This document shows, piece after piece, positions 22,740-25,598 of a DNA stretch of 25,598 bases. This DNA is from JAVBMB01 sp031552995. Its GTDB lineage: Bacteria > Bacillota > Clostridia > Oscillospirales > Butyricicoccaceae. The stretch lies in contig JAVBMB010000028.1 of the NCBI GenBank assembly GCA_031552995.1, forward strand, positions 1 through 25,598, in the 5' to 3' direction. Below the pieces are notes generated by a model that saw only the letters and a list, made by a program, of their open reading frames with translations, was not told where the DNA came from and did no database searches. The translations under genes were made by a program, and so were the position numbers. Each line of letters begins with the position of its first letter. Position 1 is the first letter of the stretch.

Positions 22740-23966
22740 TTAAATGGAAAACGCGCCATTTTCCATAATGACCCGCCGCGTTCCGTCCCGACAGCGGGCT
22801 GTTATTCTCAATTGATCCGAGCCCACCATAAAATCTACATGGATCAGGCTTTTGTTGATGCCCCTGCGGTCAAGCCCTCCATCGTCGAGCCCCCGGGTAT
22901 CCGTAACAGCCGCGGCATGATTGCCCAGCGCAAGATGACAAACGGCGTTTTCGTCATACAGCGTGGTTTGAAAGACCCTGCCGCTTTGATAGATCGGCGA
23001 GCTGACAGGCACCAGGGCCACTTCACCAAAATACCCGGCGCCGCAGTCGGTATCGAGAATACCCTCGAGTACCTCCCGCCCGCAGGCGGCGTCGCAGCCG
23101 GTTACGCGGCCGTTCTCAACCATAAGCTCCAGACCCTCAATAACTCTGCCGCTGTAGTTTAGAGGCATGGTCGCACGCACGCGGCCGTTCACCCGGTATT
23201 TGTGGGGAATGAAGAAAATCTCCTCCGTAGGCAAATTGGGCATAAAGCGGTTGCGGCCGTCCATAGTATAGACGCTGCCGCCCACCCAGCTTCCGTTTTC
23301 AATCAGACCGACCGTCAGCTCCATGGTGGGTGAGAAGAACTCCAGCTCGGTGATATCCAGCGCATTCAGCCTGTCCCGGATTGCCTCCAGCCCGTCCCGG
23401 TGAGCCTTCCATGCCTCCACCGGATCGGCGGCATCCAGGCGGTTGATGTGGATAACGTCTCTCCACAGGGCTTCCAAGGCGTCCTCCTCTTTCAGCTCGG
23501 GATACACCATCACCGCCCAGGCGGTTGTGGGCAGCAGCACGCTGCACCAGCTCATCTTCATCTGATTAAGGTTTCGCCGGTATCCCTCCATGGCCCGCAT
23601 GAATCCCCGTCGTTCGGCCGCCAGTCTGGCCGACGGGATGTCGGCTCCGCCTCGCACCGTGCCAACCCGGACAAACGCGCAGCCTGATGCCGACATCTGC
23701 TCCATCATGTCGCCCTCCCATTGGGGATAGCAGCCAAGGTATTCCTCCCTGGCATGGTTAAGCATCAACCCCCGGACCCTGTCGTCGGTATAGACAATTT
23801 TCACATAGCGGGCCCCAAATTCGCGATAGGCGGCCTGGGTCAGAACGGCGGCAAACGCGCTGTGCTCGACGGGGATTTCGGCCAGCAGGTCCTGACCCGG
23901 CTGCAAATCCACGCCAATTGCCAGCAGCATCCGGGCAAAGCCTTCCAAAACAGCCCGCCCGCTCAT
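22740..23966 (-). CDS. M29 family metallo-aminopeptidase
   Basis: This 408-residue member of peptidase family M29 (AmpS/PepS, thermophilic aminopeptidase T) uses two metal ions to remove N-terminal residues from peptides. The metal-site blocks of the family are visible in the right order: NLPTEEIFFIPHK at about 248-260, a glutamate in GYFGEVALV, TTLYDENAVCHLALGNH with its histidine, and the C-terminal IHVDFMVGS with His and Asp. No signal peptide, so cytoplasmic. Its ATG overlaps the DUF4438 stop as ATGA, with GGTGA as a modest ribosome binding site. Confidence 0.9.
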   Translation of the reverse strand: MSGRAVLEGFARMLLAIGVDLQPGQDLLAEIPVEHSAFAAVLTQAAYREFGARYVKIVYTDDRVRGLMLNHAREEYLGCYPQWEGDMMEQMSASGCAFVRVGTVRGGADIPSARLAAERRGFMRAMEGYRRNLNQMKMSWCSVLLPTTAWAVMVYPELKEEDALEALWRDVIHINRLDAADPVEAWKAHRDGLEAIRDRLNALDITELEFFSPTMELTVGLIENGSWVGGSVYTMDGRNRFMPNLPTEEIFFIPHKYRVNGRVRATMPLNYSGRVIEGLELMVENGRVTGCDAACGREVLEGILDTDCGAGYFGEVALVPVSSPIYQSGRVFQTTLYDENAVCHLALGNHAAAVTDTRGLDDGGLDRRGINKSLIHVDFMVGSDQLRITARCRDGTRRVIMENGAFSI

Positions 23967-24814
23967 CTGAAGTCACCAATGTTGCAGCGTTCACTCCGGT
24001 ATCCGGCAATCCGCCTTGTGGGAGAGGAAAGAATATCCACAACGCCGGGGCCGTGCCCGGGAGAAAAACTGTCCGAATGAATAACCACTCCCACAGACAC
24101 GGCGCCCTGTTTAACACCCCTGCCGTAACAGTTCAGGCAGTCCTCCAGCAGCACAAGGTCTCCCAGCCGCAGCCGGTCCAGCCCGTGCTCCCGGATCAGC
24201 TCCATATCCTGGGTCAGGATATCATAATCCCCGCGATAAGAGCGCATGCCCATCCCCGAGCCCATCAGCCGTGCGGGTACCGTCCCTGCCACAGGCACAC
24301 AAATGCGCCCCTCTCCGTCGATTTCAGCGATACGCTCCAGGAGCTCGGGGTCTAAGCAGCTCACCACCACATCCTCAAAGCCCCGGATGACGGTGCCCGC
24401 CCCCCAGGCGCGGATTCGAAACGGGTCTCCCACCGCCAGCCGCTCCAAGGCGTCGGGGTTGTCCATATGCACCATTACGTGCTCGGCACCGCTGTGGCGG
24501 CCGATTACATAGCCGGTTTCTCCCTTGGCGTCGCCGCCGGTAACAGTGACTCGGTTGCCGATACAGGCCAGGATATTCATGGCCTCGCTGGCCTCCCGGT
24601 CGGGATTGTCCAGAGACACCTCGGGTTCAATATGGTCTCCCGCCCAGCCGAAGGCGCTGTCTCCAAGCCGCAGGTTGTATGTGACGCCCCCGACGCCCGG
24701 CACCAGCACGGGCCTGCCCGTGCCGGAAATAATATAATCCAAAGCGGCTGGCTGGCTCACATATCCCCGGATGGAAAGCTGTACCAGCCTGTCCTGATTG
24801 ATTGTCAGCTTCAT
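23963..24814 (-). CDS. DUF4438 domain protein, copy A
   Basis: This 283-residue protein matches the DUF4438 family of unknown function. Blocks shared with the adjacent copy are VPxVGG(V/I)xYNxRLGDS, GWAG, EPxVS, LACxGN, GDAKGxxGxVIGxH, VPxxxxVPxxLMG, YDxxTxD and LDxLRLGDLVxxE. The glycine-rich GDAKG and RLGDS motifs suggest a binding site, but no catalytic class is evident. The start at 24814 has GAGGAGG 6 bases upstream and overlaps the previous stop as ATGA. No signal peptide or membrane segment. Its coupling to the aminopeptidase suggests work on the same substrate or complex. Confidence 0.8.
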   Translation of the reverse strand: MKLTINQDRLVQLSIRGYVSQPAALDYIISGTGRPVLVPGVGGVTYNLRLGDSAFGWAGDHIEPEVSLDNPDREASEAMNILACIGNRVTVTGGDAKGETGYVIGRHSGAEHVMVHMDNPDALERLAVGDPFRIRAWGAGTVIRGFEDVVVSCLDPELLERIAEIDGEGRICVPVAGTVPARLMGSGMGMRSYRGDYDILTQDMELIREHGLDRLRLGDLVLLEDCLNCYGRGVKQGAVSVGVVIHSDSFSPGHGPGVVDILSSPTRRIAGYRSERCNIGDFR

Positions 24815-25598
24815 ATCATCCTCCTCAATAAGACGGCAAGGTTGGCGTCCCGGCTGATAACCGGCTTGAGCATCCCGCTTTGTGAGGTCATCAGCGGCAA
24901 AACTGCAACGCCCCTGCCGCCTGTCGGATTGTCGGTGGCCACCACAAGGCCCACCGAGCAGGCCTGCCGGCTTTTGCTGTGGGTATAGCTGCAATCTGCC
25001 TCCTCCAGATAGACCAAGTCTCCCAGCCTAAGCTGATCCAGCCCGTACCGGACAATCAAATTCCAATCATCGGTCATCAGGTCATAGTTGCCGCCGTTCA
25101 CATTCATGCCCAGCATAAAGCCCATCAAAAGCCCGGGCACCCGCGCTGTTACGGGAACATGCACCGCGCCGGCCTCATCCGCGACCAGCGCCATAGCTTC
25201 CAGCATCTGAGGCGATACCGAGTGAAGGGAAATATCCGTTTCGAGAATCTCAAGCCCGGCCCCTTGAGCGCGGATCATGATTCTGTCTCCGATGTCCAGA
25301 GCCTCCATGGCGTCCAAGGGAAAATCAAGCAGAACGTGCATGGATTTCAGCTCGACGGCAAGATGCTTGCCAATCACCCTGCCCCGCGCCCCCTTCGCGT
25401 CCCCCGAGACCACGACGGCCTCGTTGCCGACGCAGGCAAGGGTGGCGGCCGGCATGGCATTTTTTCGTTCCCCACCGACGGAGACGCCGGGCTCAACGGC
25501 TTCCCCCGCCCAACCGTAGACGCTGTCCCCAAGACGCACATTGTAAGAGATACCGCCCACCTGCGGCACAATCCTGACCCGGCCGTCGCCACCGACGA
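24811..25598 (-). CDS. DUF4438 domain protein, copy B (N terminus beyond the window)
   Basis: A second DUF4438 protein directly upstream of copy A. Its frame stays open to the right edge, and the residues before VPQVGGISYN (VGGDGRVRI) still align with copy A, so the true start lies about 35 codons beyond the edge if lengths match. It keeps all the shared motifs but differs in several charged positions: copy A has HSGAEHVMVHMD where B has HLAVELKSMHVLLD. The two look like ancient duplicates that may form a heteromer. ATGA overlap with copy A. Confidence 0.8.
   Translation of the reverse strand, partial: VGGDGRVRIVPQVGGISYNVRLGDSVYGWAGEAVEPGVSVGGERKNAMPAATLACVGNEAVVVSGDAKGARGRVIGKHLAVELKSMHVLLDFPLDAMEALDIGDRIMIRAQGAGLEILETDISLHSVSPQMLEAMALVADEAGAVHVPVTARVPGLLMGFMLGMNVNGGNYDLMTDDWNLIVRYGLDQLRLGDLVYLEEADCSYTHSKSRQACSVGLVVATDNPTGGRGVAVLPLMTSQSGMLKPVISRDANLAVLLRRMI

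Overview
The window looks like a chromosomal segment of a fairly GC-rich, low-oxygen Gram-positive bacterium of the Clostridia type. This is inferred from strong AGGAGG-type ribosome binding sites, sigma-A-like promoters, a secreted stalk-domain protein, a VanW/G5 cell-wall protein, a lipoprotein, a tRNA gene that encodes its own CCA end, and citrate lyase genes. The exact genus cannot be read from the sequence. No phage, transposase, integrase, CRISPR array or rRNA is visible.

Region 1 (1-4.6 kb, minus strand) is a citrate lyase operon in the order citD-citE-citF-citX-citC-citG. It has the three enzyme subunits plus the machinery that makes and attaches the prosthetic group (CitG, CitX) and acetylates it (CitC). 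A good promoter and two inverted repeats lie upstream. citG runs off the left edge; no citrate transporter or oxaloacetate decarboxylase is inside the window.

Region 2 (4.6-18.6 kb) is a mosaic of short housekeeping and envelope units: thioredoxin reductase (-) divergent from a GNAT acetyltransferase (+); a secreted stalk-domain protein (+); a VanW/G5 protein (+); metG-tatD (+); an orphan radical SAM protein with its own promoter (+); then, on the minus strand, an ABC-F ATPase overlapping a glycerate kinase, and an AI-2E family membrane protein; finally a tRNA-Arg(ACG) gene (+). Most units have clear promoters with 17-bp spacers and intrinsic terminators.

Region 3 (18.6-19.7 kb) is an AT-rich stretch directly after the tRNA with one lipoprotein built of two Ig-like halves, followed by a 248-bp gap without a gene.

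Region 4 (19.7 kb to the right edge, minus strand) is the most unusual part: six tightly coupled genes, several overlapping by ATGA or by a few bases. They encode two tandem DUF4438 paralogues, an M29 metallo-aminopeptidase, a NIF3-like metalloprotein, an ornithine cyclodeaminase/mu-crystallin family protein that lacks the cyclodeaminase aspartate, and a class V PLP enzyme. Together they read as a pathway acting on a peptide-derived or modified amino acid, with DUF4438 as the unexplained component. This is the best candidate in the window for an undescribed system. The operon starts beyond the right edge, so its full content is not known.
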